Below are positions 27,747-36,988 of a DNA stretch of 64,000 bases, piece after piece (within the stretch, counting starts at the first letter, position 1; each line of letters opens with the position of its first letter). Made by a program: the position numbers and the translations under genes. The stretch comes from Methanosarcina barkeri 3 (lineage in GTDB: Archaea; Halobacteriota; Methanosarcinia; Methanosarcinales; Methanosarcinaceae): assembly GCF_000970305.1 (NCBI RefSeq), contig NZ_CP009517.1, positions 1,054,001 to 1,118,000 of the forward strand, given 5' to 3'. Below the pieces are notes generated by a model. The model was not told where the DNA came from and made no database searches. It was given only the letters and a program-made list of their open reading frames with translations.

Positions 27747-29720
27747 AATTGGTGACTCCGTATACCTGTGTTTTGTGTTGAATGTTAATGATTACTTCGT
27801 GATCAGTTTTTAACATGTTTTACATATAACTTTCAAGCTATAGTTGAAATTATAGTTGAAAGTTATAATTGAAAGTCATAATTTCTGAGAATTTCTGAAC
27901 CATAATTCAGAACCGTATATCCAGGGCGTTTTACCATACAGAAAAGTCAGGTTGGTACAGCTGATCAACAAAGACTTTTTCAAACTAGAGTGTTTTGTCA
28001 GTTCAAATTCATGAGTTTGCTAATACCGGTTAAGTTATTACTTATCAATTAATTTGTTACTCAGTTGTGAATCAGGCACTCAGACACAAATCAGTTATTT
28101 TTACATATCCCTATACTTTATCTTTTGAACTGAATAAAAATATAGGTGTTTTGTACAAAATCAAAACCTTTATTTCATCACGGTGACTCAACTCAGTATC
28201 CTTATGATCCATTCTGGATGATTCTTATACAAAGTTAGAAGATAAATGAGCAAAGCTGCGAAAGTTATAAGAATTTGGAATCAATGTGCATCGACGATTG
28301 AGCAAAAAAGGCAGCTTAAACTTACTATTTTATAACATAACATAAATAATATTTGTTTTTGTGACAATATAAGGGTTTCTATAATATGTCCTTAAACAGA
28401 TATATTCAAAAGATAAAATAAATTACAAGTTAACTTACTTCTTGTCTTCTGATATGCAAAATTTGGGAAGTGGTGTTTAAACTTCACCTGACTTTATACA
28501 ATTAATTAAATTTTTTTATCCATTATTCTTTAAATACTTTATGAGTATCCCATAACTTGAAATTTGCTTCCTGAGTCCTGTATCTCGAATAATTAATCAA
28601 GCTCAAGATCGTGAAAACAACTTTGAAATTCCCAATGAATAAGAGAAAGTAGCTATTTGGATAGGCTCAACATACTATGCCAAAAATATCTAATAACTAT
28701 ATTATGTGTTTTTATAGATCCATTCATGTGCCTAAAAAGAGTTAATAGAATCAGTAAAAAACTTTCTATAAATTTGTATATAAAGCGAGCCATGTCAGTT
28801 GTCCTGTCTTACGTCACTTTGTTTGGTTTATATAAGTTGGCTTGGTTTTTACGTCAGTTGGCTTATTTGTGGATTTTCGTCAAGCTGATTTTATTAACTG
28901 ATTTTCATTAGTTTATTACTATAAAGAAAAGATTTAAATCAATTATATTAAGTCCGTAAACCTGTGTTCATAATCAGATTAGTCTACAGTATTTATTTCT
29001 ATACCATAATATGACAGTCTATTTATATAATAGAATTTAACAGCTTATATAAGACAACGATTAACAGTCTATTTATATATAAAAATTTATATTCATTTGC
29101 AAAACTTTCGTATTCATATCAAGCCAAATAATTAACCAGAATTTAACTTTATAGCCTAAATTAGTATACCGACTCTGCATTGGCTTTTCAGCAATTTGAC
29201 TGAAACCTGTTGGGTAAGAACAAAAGCCTTAACATCGTTAATTAGGCCTTATTGCTGGAGTTTTACCAATTAATTTATAGTTTGAGAACTTAATTCGTAA
29301 TCTAGAAACCAGTTTCAAACGGACAATTCAAGAAAAGATCATAACGGAAAACCGGTCATATGGATGCTAGTGAGACGACATTGGTTACATGGGCATGAGC
29401 GAGATAAAATTAGTTATACTGCGATGAACTAGTTAATTCCTGCAGGACAAGGTATTTCTATAAATAGCCTTAAACGAAACTAGAGGTTAATAACTTTACA
29501 GATGGAAGTGACACTAAACACTCAGGTTATTCCTATAAATATCTCATGCAACTTAAAAGTCTTCAGTATACTTAATTCTAGTATACTTCATAATATTCCC
29601 GTTCTATAAACAACTCACATAGATTCACATTTGATTAACATATTCTTCTCACCAAGGTTCAGGAATTCTTCTCACCAAGGTTCAGGATTGCTTCAAATTA
29701 AAGCTCAAGGAGTTTTTTAT
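27747..29720. other. 2-kb gene-poor region
   Basis: No supported gene apart from the miniature element at 28543-28668. An 84-codon frame at 28657 starts inside that element and looks fortuitous. The stretch 29020-29090 repeats cagtctatttatata twice. The last 80 bases carry a short direct duplication, ttctcaccaaggttcaggaa. Confidence 0.5.
28543..28668. mobile_element. Dispersed ~126-bp element, copy A
   Basis: Closely similar along its length to 59754-59882. Ends are gagtatcccataa on the left and tttggataggctc on the right, imperfect inverted repeats (GAG-N3-ATCCC / GGGAT-N3-CTC in the better copy). No coding capacity. Confidence 0.65.
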
Positions 29721-30002
29721 ATGACTGATCATAATGAATTAAAACAGAAAATGTATGAATGGACTCAGAAATATGCAGACAAAGCAGGTTACAAGCTTAA
29801 CCCTGATAAAGAAGCTCTTGACTATGTGCTTGATGGACTTGCAGTTAAGCTTGAGAAATTCGGAAGGCGTTACTGCCCCTGCAGAATAGTTACCGGAGAT
29901 GAAAAAGAAGATAGAAAGATTGTATGTCCCTGCATCTATCATAAAGAAGAAGTCGAAAGGGACGGAAACTGTCACTGCGAACTTTTCTTTAAATTAAATT
30001 AA
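29721..30002 (+). CDS. ftrB: Ferredoxin:thioredoxin reductase catalytic subunit
   Basis: 93 aa, matching the catalytic chain. All signature cysteines are present: RYCPCRIV, VCPCIYHKEE and CHCELF, i.e. the CPC-x16-CPC-x8-CHC pattern that holds a [4Fe-4S] cluster next to the redox-active disulfide. It reduces thioredoxin-like proteins with electrons from ferredoxin. The start is ATG 29721 (AAGGAG about eight bases upstream), although the frame is open further upstream. Methanogens lack the plant-type variable chain, and none is here. No thioredoxin gene adjacent. Confidence 0.92.
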   Translation: MTDHNELKQKMYEWTQKYADKAGYKLNPDKEALDYVLDGLAVKLEKFGRRYCPCRIVTGDEKEDRKIVCPCIYHKEEVERDGNCHCELFFKLN

Positions 30003-30157
30003 ATTAAATTAAATTCCAGATCGGTTTACCTATAAAGAGGATTTACTGGTCTATTTCCGAAGGTCAGAGAAATTAATTTGTAAGCTCTACTGGCCTGAAA
30101 AACCTGGAAGCAAAAGACTGCATACCTAAGGATATCAAAATCTTAAGACTTGCCCGT

Positions 30158-30271
30158 AAGCCTTTTCAAAAAAGGCTTGAGCGAAAATCACTGCTAAATC
30201 TAAAACGTTATGACTACGTGATCACAAGCCTTTTCAAAAAGCTTAATCGCAAACCTTTTTAAAAAAGGTTT
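30158..30271. repeat. Cluster of three related hairpins
   Basis: aagccttttcaaaaaaggctt (split as aagcctttt/aaaaggctt) at 30158-30178, a shorter relative at 30226-30244, and aaaccttttt/aaaaaaggttt at 30251-30271. The first and third are followed by a gcgaaaa/tcgaaaa tail. They are repeated intergenic stem-loops, possibly terminators for the upstream ftrB gene or a dispersed repeat family. Confidence 0.6.
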
Positions 30272-30327
30272 GATCGAAAACCCCTGATAAAGTTTGAGTT
30301 TGAGAAATCTTATCCCCAAACCCTATA

Positions 30328-30425
30328 GGCGTGATCAACCGGCGCAACGGTTGCGGCCCAACGGTTGCGGCCCAACGGTTGGGGTTAACAGTTGAGGATC
30401 AACAGTTGAGTATCAACAATTGAAG
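30328..30425. repeat. GC-rich tandem array of caacggttgcggcc units
   Basis: Three near-exact 14-15-bp units, followed by three degenerate ones (ggttaacagttgag type). Unusually GC-rich for this intergenic landscape; each unit (caacggttg) is itself palindromic. Confidence 0.75.
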
Positions 30426-30679
30426 CCAACACTTTTAAAAAGGGCTTACATGATGACATTCTTATAAACGCTTATCAGGAATTTTTACTGAAATTTGAAA
30501 GTAACACTGAAAACAAAAAAGCGAGAGTTTAAGGAAGATTACTTAGATATGTTTAATTAAAGGTTATTTAACATACGTTTTCAGTGACACGCTCAATCTT
30601 TGCTTTTTAATTATATTCCTAACCTTCTTACTCTTTAATGAAAAACTGAGATTAAAATTTGACTCAAGGGTGACCTGTA

Positions 30680-31144
30680 ATGACAAATGCAATGGAACTC
30701 TATCAGATGCTTCCAAAGACTAACTGCAAAAAGTGCGGAAAAACCTCCTGTATGGCGTTTGCAGTAGCTCTTATGGCCCACGAGCTCACACCTGAGGATT
30801 GCCCGCCTCTTAAAGATGAACCAAAATATAAAGAAAATTATGAAAAGATAAGTGAAACCTTCAAACCTTCGGAAGGCGCAACTGAAACCGGGCTTATAGT
30901 ACATGAAGATTTATGTTTTGGCTGCGGAAACTGTGTGGTTGCCTGTCCTCCCAATGTAGCAAATGACCCATATGGAGTAGGCTCTGGAAATGCCCCAAGG
31001 AATGTCAATAAGCTGGTTCTGACCATAGAAAACGGCGTTGTAAAAGCCCAGAACTTAGGAGAATGCCGTCGTTTCGGAAAGAACAAGATTCTATGCAATG
31101 GCTGTATAGTAACCTGCCCTGTAGAGGCAATCGAGTTTGTGTGA
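30680..31144 (+). CDS. fwdG: Formylmethanofuran dehydrogenase-associated Fe-S protein, subunit G
   Basis: 154 aa. The N-terminus is a 4Fe-4S domain of the type in corrinoid Fe-S proteins: LPKTNCKKCGKTSCMAFAVA with the fourth ligand in EDCPPL. The second half is ferredoxin-like, with CFGCGNCVVACPP and a later CNGCIVTCPVEAIEF. It delivers electrons to the FwdB active site. It overlaps or abuts fwdB and is clearly first in a three-gene operon. The name fwdG follows usage in Methanosarcina operons and is assigned from context and domain content. Confidence 0.82.
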   Translation: MTNAMELYQMLPKTNCKKCGKTSCMAFAVALMAHELTPEDCPPLKDEPKYKENYEKISETFKPSEGATETGLIVHEDLCFGCGNCVVACPPNVANDPYGVGSGNAPRNVNKLVLTIENGVVKAQNLGECRRFGKNKILCNGCIVTCPVEAIEFV

Positions 31145-31154
31145 GGAAGCGGAT

Positions 31155-32402
31155 ATGGAGAAAAACTATCATGTATGCACAGGTTGCGGACTCCTTTGTG
31201 ACGATATTGAGGTTGAGTCCGAAAAGAACATTGTAAATAAAGTGTATACAGCCTGCAGAGTAGGGGTAGCCCACATGAAGGAAGCAGGAAGAGGCGAAGC
31301 AGATTTTCTGGTTGATAACAAGCCTGTAGATGAGGCTACTGCAATCCGTGAAGCTGCATCTATCCTTAAAAATGCCAGAAATCCTCTAATCTTCGGGCTT
31401 GGGACTTCTACCAACGAAACCCAAAAAATAGCAATTGAGCTTGCAAAGAAGATCAACGCTACCCTTGATGATACCTCGTCTTTCTGCCTGGGTCCTCTAG
31501 TTGAGGCTCTTATTCAGGATAAACTTAAGACCTGTACTCTTGACGACATAAGGAATAAAGCTGATGTTATTATATACTGGGGAACAGATCCATCAGACTC
31601 CCATCCTCGCCAGCTTTCGAAGCATACCTACTTCCCAAGAGGAAGCGAAAAGCAGAGGGGCTGGGAAGAAGAAAGGACAGCCATCGCAATAGATGTCAGG
31701 AAGTCCCATACTGCAAAAATATGCGGGAATTATTTCTTCCAGATTCCTCCAAAAGGAGATGCAGAATTTATCGATGCCCTAATTGCAGGACTTTCCGGAA
31801 AGCTTCCCAAAACCTCCTACAATCACCCGCCTAAAAAACTCCTTGAGCTGGCAAACATCCTTAAAGGGGCAAAATTCGGAGTGATTTTTGTAGGGCGTGG
31901 GCTCATTTACTCGCTTGAAAACCTTGAACCCCTTTTCAAGCTTATGGAAATCCTGAATGAAAAGTCAAATTTCCACCTCATACCGATGGTAGGAAATTGT
32001 AATACAATGGGCTTTAACAAAAACCTCTTTGCAGAAACAGGATATGTGAACAGTGTAAAATTCGAGAACGGGACCGTAAAACATGGGCCTGAACACTCAG
32101 TTGTTGAGTCTCTTAAAGCAAAAACTGTGGATGCAGCCCTTGTAATAGGTTCAGACCCGCTTTTAATCCTTCCCGGATCTATTGCAAAGAATATGCTGGA
32201 GATTCCTGTTATCTCGGTGGACCATTGTGAAACCCTGACTTCAAAACACTCAAAAGTTTACATTAATACCGCAACAAGTGGAGTAGAGGCAGGAGGAAGT
32301 GCCATACGCATGGATGGGGTTAAAGTGAGCTTTGAGCCTGTCATTGAGACAAATCACCCATCTGAGGAAGTAATTCTCAAGAAAATAATGGAGGCACTCT
32401 GA
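31155..32402 (+). CDS. fwdB: Formylmethanofuran dehydrogenase subunit B
   Basis: 415 aa. It is the catalytic molybdopterin subunit. The N-terminal cluster is CTGCGLLCDD with a fourth Cys in YTACRVG. The catalytic cysteine that ligates W or Mo lies in DTSSFCLGP, so this is the Cys rather than the Sec form. The Rossmann part has VIIYWGTDPSDSHPR. It catalyses reversible CO2 reduction to formyl-methanofuran with FwdA. The start is ATG 31155, with GAGG eight bases upstream; an in-frame TTG at 31137 overlaps fwdG. It is joined to fwdD by a TGATG overlap. Confidence 0.93.
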   Translation: MEKNYHVCTGCGLLCDDIEVESEKNIVNKVYTACRVGVAHMKEAGRGEADFLVDNKPVDEATAIREAASILKNARNPLIFGLGTSTNETQKIAIELAKKINATLDDTSSFCLGPLVEALIQDKLKTCTLDDIRNKADVIIYWGTDPSDSHPRQLSKHTYFPRGSEKQRGWEEERTAIAIDVRKSHTAKICGNYFFQIPPKGDAEFIDALIAGLSGKLPKTSYNHPPKKLLELANILKGAKFGVIFVGRGLIYSLENLEPLFKLMEILNEKSNFHLIPMVGNCNTMGFNKNLFAETGYVNSVKFENGTVKHGPEHSVVESLKAKTVDAALVIGSDPLLILPGSIAKNMLEIPVISVDHCETLTSKHSKVYINTATSGVEAGGSAIRMDGVKVSFEPVIETNHPSEEVILKKIMEAL

Positions 32403-32800
32403 TGGATTTCGGATCTTTTCTTTCAGCTCCCGAAATACAAGTCAAAGTCATAACTTACAGGGATATCTTTCAGGATAAGGCTATGTTCGAAGACCGTTTC
32501 GGGGAAGAATACAGGGACTTATCTGCTGTCATAAAACTGGACCCAGCAGATCTCAAACAGTTGAACGTGAAAAAAGGCGAGACGGTCATTTTAAAAAATT
32601 CCTTTGGAAGAGTTGTGGTAAAGGCTGAGGAGTCAGGATACGAGACTCCTCACAGAGGTTTCGCATATATGCCCAAAAGTCCCTGGTCCAATATACTGGT
32701 TTCTGACGAAACCGGAGGTACAGGGGTGCCTAAATTCAAGGATATATCCGTAACCGTTACCAGTGCAAAAGGGGAAAAAGTGACTGAACTCATGCGTTAA
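32402..32800 (+). CDS. fwdD: Formylmethanofuran dehydrogenase subunit D
   Basis: 132 aa. This is the molybdopterin-dinucleotide-binding small subunit: VITYRDIFQDKAMFEDRFGE near the start, then LDPADLKQLNVKKGETVILK (the barrel domain), and FAYMPKSPWSNILV. It packs on FwdB to bind the second pterin. It overlaps fwdB by one base and is last in the operon. The subunits FwdA, FwdC and FwdF normally completing the enzyme are not in this window, so this G-B-D set must combine with subunits encoded elsewhere or substitute for a paralogous set. Confidence 0.92.
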   Translation: MDFGSFLSAPEIQVKVITYRDIFQDKAMFEDRFGEEYRDLSAVIKLDPADLKQLNVKKGETVILKNSFGRVVVKAEESGYETPHRGFAYMPKSPWSNILVSDETGGTGVPKFKDISVTVTSAKGEKVTELMR

Positions 32801-33002
32801 TTGCTTTCTATGGTAAGAAACTAACTAATTTCCGTAGGAAATCCTTAAAAACTCAATTAAAACTCATAAGATCCTTTAAAATATAGTAAGATGTCCTTAA
32901 AATCCATTAATCCCCTTAAAATTGTATTATAATTTTTAAAAATAGCAAAATTATTTTGTTTTTCTTTTTTATTGTTTGTTTGACTGTAAATTGGATGAGA
33001 AT

Positions 33003-33299
33003 ATGGCCAGTAAACTCCTGAAATTTACAAAAGTCTTAAAAAATGGAACTACTTTTTATCGCTTTGAAGGCTTTGAAAATGTGGACTCAAGGTGGGAGCT
33101 ACCCTGTGAGTATCTTTCCGGTTCTCACTTTGCAGCCTGGAATGGAGTTATTCTATATTCCAATGGAAATAGCATAAAAACTCTCTGTCCAGGAAATTTG
33201 GTCTCTTTGAGTGAGTATCAGGAATTGATGAGAATTATTCAAGTCGGAAAACAAAGACTAAAAGAAATAAAACGTAAAATGGATAATACTAAGATTTAA
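33003..33299 (+). CDS. Hypothetical protein, 98 aa
   Basis: ATG 33003 follows GGATGAG. The sequence begins MASKLLKFTKVLKNGTTFYR and has a beta-rich middle (WELPCEYLSGSHFAAWNGVILY), then CPGNLVSLSEYQELMRIIQV and a Lys-rich helical end. No signal peptide or membrane span. The pattern is protein-like with good SD, but I do not recognise the family. It sits 200 bp after fwdD and may be an independent transcription unit. Confidence 0.6.
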   Translation: MASKLLKFTKVLKNGTTFYRFEGFENVDSRWELPCEYLSGSHFAAWNGVILYSNGNSIKTLCPGNLVSLSEYQELMRIIQVGKQRLKEIKRKMDNTKI

Positions 33300-33396
33300 A
33301 AAATAAAATATGCCTGGGTTTTAATTAAAAACAGATATTGTAAACCCTATTGCCTGATTAGAGTTATTCTGGAATGGAAATTGGAATTGATCTGGA

Positions 33397-33852
33397 ATGG
33401 AAATTGCAAAAGAAGAAAGAATAATTATGGCTATTCAATGGGGGTTATGGTGTTTATTTCCCCTTAGTGCTTTTGTAGAACAGGTCAGGTATACTTTTTT
33501 AAAACCATTAGGGTATTTATTATTAATTTTCTCCTTTGTTTTATTTATTGTGGCTAATAAAGCGCACGGTTCTACCAATAAGTTAAAACTGAATGCTTCT
33601 CCCATGCCTAATAGCTCTGCCAAACTAGTAACGAGTGGAGTTTATGCATATATTCGTCATCCTATATACAGTAGTTTCATTCAGATGTCCTTTGGAATTG
33701 CATTCCTTATAGGAACTTCAGGAAGTATAGCACTAGCGATCATATCCTTAATTTTCTACTATTTCAAGTCCATATATGAAGAAAAACTGCTCATTCAAAA
33801 TTATCCGGATTATAATCAATATAAGGAAAGAACAGGAAGGTTTATACCTTAG
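33397..33852 (+). CDS. Isoprenylcysteine methyltransferase (ICMT/PEMT)-like membrane protein
   Basis: 151 aa, four hydrophobic segments. The family core is near the end: SGVYAYIRHPIYSSF (the GxYxxxRHPxY motif), then EEKLLIQNYPDYNQYKERTG, matching the E-x2-L...Y.YK pattern that binds S-adenosylmethionine. It probably methylates a small or lipid-linked substrate in the membrane. An alternative start is ATG 33427. The bases before the ATG contain a direct duplication of ctggaatggaaattg, so the start region is duplicated. Monocistronic. Confidence 0.8.
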   Translation: MEIAKEERIIMAIQWGLWCLFPLSAFVEQVRYTFLKPLGYLLLIFSFVLFIVANKAHGSTNKLKLNASPMPNSSAKLVTSGVYAYIRHPIYSSFIQMSFGIAFLIGTSGSIALAIISLIFYYFKSIYEEKLLIQNYPDYNQYKERTGRFIP

Positions 33853-33884
33853 ACATTTAAGTCCAACTTGGACAATTAACATAA

Positions 33885-34110
33885 ATGTGGTATAATATGG
33901 CGTGTTATAGCGTAATATGGCATAATATGATATGAAATGGTATAATATGGTTTAATATTGTGTAATATGATATAATATGGCATAATATAAAGTAATATGA
34001 GATATTAAAGCATAATAGGAAATATTATGGCATAATGTGGAATATTATGTCATAACAGGCATAATATAATATAATAGGTACAATGGAGTACAAATAAAAT
34101 ATAATATAAG
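33885..34110. repeat. Degenerate ataatatgg array
   Basis: About twenty imperfect copies of a 9-10-bp word (ggtataatat, ggcataatat and similar). It lies between convergent genes. Low-complexity; no function visible. Confidence 0.8.
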
Positions 34111-34127
34111 TATACAAAAATCAGTTC

Positions 34128-34787
34128 TCAATTTCCATGTTCTTGGAGAGGTTTTCTGGCAGAAAATACTACAAAATTTCCTTTCCCATGTCCCTCTTCC
34201 GGAAGTTCAACGTTTTCGGTTTTCTCAGGTTGCCTGAAAAGGGTCTGGCAAACCTCAAGATTCTCAAATCCAATCTCAAGCAAGTACGTTGAGAACTCTA
34301 CTGCCGAAAGAAAGTTAGCTTCTGAAGAGAATTTGCCTTTTTTATTTTCGGATTTGAGACAGCAGCCTTGAGGGCTATTCCTGTCAAGGATTCCGGTTAG
34401 AATTTGTCCGCCCGGTTTCAAGATCCTTAGGGCTTCCCTTAGTGCCTGTCTCGGGTTTTCAAAAAAAGCAAGCGCAGTAACTATCAAGACAAGATCAAAG
34501 TATTCTCTTTTAAAGGGAAGAAACTCCGCAACCCCAAGCACGACTTCCAGCCTGCGTTGCTTTGCAAGCATTGCCATAGCCCGTGACGGTTCAAGTCCTA
34601 GACTGACTCCGAGAGCCGAAGCGAACCTGCCTGTACCGGTTCCGATCTCAAGAGCTTTTAACTTCCCCGGATTTTCAGGAAGAAAGGTTCTCAGAGCAAG
34701 AAGCTCGGATTCATATGCAGGTGTATATTTCTCGTACCAGGCGTCATATTCCTCTGCATATCTGTCAAAGCTTTCCCATGTCCCCAT
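34128..34787 (-). CDS. Class I SAM-dependent methyltransferase
   Basis: 219 aa. Motif I is ALEIGTGTGRFASALG at about residues 44-59. The acidic and post motifs are LDLVLIVTALAFFENPRQAL-like with ALRILKPGGQILTGIL, as in Methyltransf_11 proteins. The N-terminus has AEEYDAWYEKY, common in small-molecule methyltransferases. Substrate unknown. The start is ATG 34787, just after GGGGAG. It lies 80 bp downstream of the surface-protein gene on the same strand, but without sign of coupling. Confidence 0.85.
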   Translation of the reverse strand: MGTWESFDRYAEEYDAWYEKYTPAYESELLALRTFLPENPGKLKALEIGTGTGRFASALGVSLGLEPSRAMAMLAKQRRLEVVLGVAEFLPFKREYFDLVLIVTALAFFENPRQALREALRILKPGGQILTGILDRNSPQGCCLKSENKKGKFSSEANFLSAVEFSTYLLEIGFENLEVCQTLFRQPEKTENVELPEEGHGKGNFVVFSARKPLQEHGN

Positions 34788-34864
34788 AACTCCCCATTCC
34801 CATTACTAACTCATGTTTATTTAATTCTTTATGTTTCTTTGCCTTTGTTACTTTTCAGATTTTT

Positions 34865-36259
34865 TCACCTTTTTCGTTGCAGGAAAACCGCAACCAAACC
34901 GAAAATTCCATAAATTAATTCAAAACCAGGTAAGCTCGCAATTTCATTCTGTCCGGCGTCCTGGGTCTCATTTTCTTCAAGAACGGCTATTATGTAATTT
35001 TTTGAAGCGGTTCCGTTTTCATTGCTTGCGGTAAGATTTACGGTATAGGTTCCAGGCTCTGTAAAGGTATGAACTGGCTTTTCGTCAGTCGAATCAATGG
35101 TCCCGTCACTTTCAAAATCCCAGTTTCTTTCGGTTTCGTTTCCCGAAAGATCAGTGAACTTGACTGAAAGAGGAGAATGGCCACCAGTCGCATTGGTACT
35201 GAAATTTGCAACAGGAAGGATCGGATCCTTAACCTTAGCGGCTACGAGAGGCATACGATCAACGTAATCACTGTTTTCAAGCTTGTAGACCTTATCAGCA
35301 ATGCCGTCCCCATCTGCATCAGGCGTTATTTCGGAAGGACCCAGTCCGTCGGGTTTTGCCCAGTAGTTTCCTGCGAGGTAAGGTCCACCGACAATGTTCG
35401 TGCCTGAGGTTTTTTCTATATAGTATATATTATCGGTTCCGTTATTAGGTATGGCATTGACAGTATTATTGAAGTAGTTATTAAGAACGTTGTTCTTGTC
35501 ACTTTTAGGACAGATAAAAAGCCCATAAACCTCATTTGAAGTGATAGTATTATCTGAGATTTTATTATTGTCAGAATTGCCCAGATAGACTCCTCTGCCG
35601 TTATTGGAAGCGTTATTTTCGGAAAGGGTATTACTAACTCCAGTTGAGAGCGAGATTCCATAATCTTTGTTTTCTGAAAGCGTATTATTTGAAATTAAAT
35701 TCCCCTCAGAATTCGGAACATAAAACCCGTACCTGTTTTTTGAAGCTCTGTTCTCGGAGATCGTGTTATAATTTGACTGCTGAATAGTTATTCCTTTTTC
35801 ACCTTTTCCAATCAGGTTATCAAGGATTGTGTTATAGTCCGAGTTCTTCAAATATATTCCGACAGTATTATTCAGCAATCTATTATTCTCAACAGTGCAG
35901 TTTTTGCACTGATACATATAGACCCCTGCATGGTCTTTTTTTGCCTCCGTTATTTTAAATCCGCTAATCGTAACTTTATTTGCCTCTATACCGAACACAT
36001 CTAAAGCCGGATCTTTAGCCATTATTATTGTATTTACAGGGTTTCCGGATTCTGATTTTATTACCAGATTATGTACGGTTACGTTGATATTCTCGGTATA
36101 GGTTCCAGGCTGTACGATTATCACATCGCCTGAAACCGCACTGTTTACAGCAGCCTGTATGGATTCTCCTGAATGGACCAGGATCTCATTCGCAGCTCCG
36201 ATACCAGAGCTTAATATAAGAATTAAAAAAACTGACAATAAAGTAAGTAATCTACTAAT
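34865..36259 (-). CDS. NosD-like beta-helix surface protein with PKD domain and PGF-type tail; apparent AUU start
   Basis: About 464 aa. Signal peptide (LLTLLSVFLILILSSGIGAA), then the NosD-type beta-helix opening (SIQAAVNSAVSGDVIIVQPG), about ten N.S-rich helix turns, one PKD domain (PLSVKFTDLSGNETERNWDF) and a C-terminal SLPGFELIYGIFGLVAVFLQ followed by KR: a PGF-CTERM-type sorting tail. It is therefore secreted and membrane- or lipid-anchored. GGAGGG lies six bases before ATT 36259. The conventional alternative GTG 36277 has no SD and would place the SD inside the reading frame. Confidence 0.85.
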   Translation of the reverse strand: MSRLLTLLSVFLILILSSGIGAANEILVHSGESIQAAVNSAVSGDVIIVQPGTYTENINVTVHNLVIKSESGNPVNTIIMAKDPALDVFGIEANKVTISGFKITEAKKDHAGVYMYQCKNCTVENNRLLNNTVGIYLKNSDYNTILDNLIGKGEKGITIQQSNYNTISENRASKNRYGFYVPNSEGNLISNNTLSENKDYGISLSTGVSNTLSENNASNNGRGVYLGNSDNNKISDNTITSNEVYGLFICPKSDKNNVLNNYFNNTVNAIPNNGTDNIYYIEKTSGTNIVGGPYLAGNYWAKPDGLGPSEITPDADGDGIADKVYKLENSDYVDRMPLVAAKVKDPILPVANFSTNATGGHSPLSVKFTDLSGNETERNWDFESDGTIDSTDEKPVHTFTEPGTYTVNLTASNENGTASKNYIIAVLEENETQDAGQNEIASLPGFELIYGIFGLVAVFLQRKR

Positions 36260-36277
36260 TCCAATCCCTCCGTTCAC

Positions 36278-36988
36278 TCAAAAAAAGCAATGGGACATTT
36301 CCATCAAACATGCTTTAAATGATTGTTTAAATTATGAAGAAGTTATCGTGTAAATTTTCTTATAATCGAGAGTAAATCCTTTTACAATACTATACAAAAA
36401 TTACTTTATCCAACATTAAACTAAACAATATGTAAGAAGCCGCATGTGTTACATGTTAATTCGTTTTATCTTCATAGAATATTCAATCTTAATTATCAGG
36501 TATTGGAAGTAATGTGTAAAGCAATATAAATATGCCGGCTTTAGTCGGCAAATTAAAAGATAAAATACAGAGAATTTCGATAAACCTCTAATATCAAGAA
36601 GGTACTTAGATACCATTTATAAGCAACCAGCCATAAACTAGGGTTTATCGAAATTCTCTACAATGTTAGTGTATATCTAAACCCACTGACATTATGTTAA
36701 AATAACAAAAATTGAAGAAAAGTAATAAGATACAAGCACAAATATTCATAGACTATTAAACACTGAATGAAAATTAATGACTTTTAAATAAAACTTACCT
36801 CACTGAGACCAAATAAGCCCCTGAAATCGTAATCATGGTACTAAAAATCATGGTACTATTTGAAAGGGGTTATCACATTTATTTAAGCGTGTTTAAGCTA
36901 TACACCCAAAACAAAAAGGATGAAGACATAAAATCCACATCCTTTTCCAAAATAAATTCTATGAGTTTTTCTATTTTCAGTCGCACGT
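36278..36988. other. Intergenic region with miniature element
   Basis: Holds the inverted-repeat element at 36569-36659. A small hairpin, gccggctttagtcggc, is at about 36534-36549. The phrase tacctcactgagaccaaata (about 36790) partly resembles one at 15610. No gene supported. Confidence 0.5.
36569..36659. mobile_element. 91-bp element with perfect 18-bp inverted ends
   Basis: agagaatttcgataaacc at 36569-36586 is exactly complementary to ggtttatcgaaattctct at 36642-36659. The 55-bp centre is non-coding. The structure fits a miniature inverted-repeat element. An RNA hairpin is the alternative. Confidence 0.7.

Noticed and set aside
28657-28911. 84-codon frame on the plus strand
   Set aside because: Starts inside the miniature element, has no SD, and its composition follows the AT-rich background.
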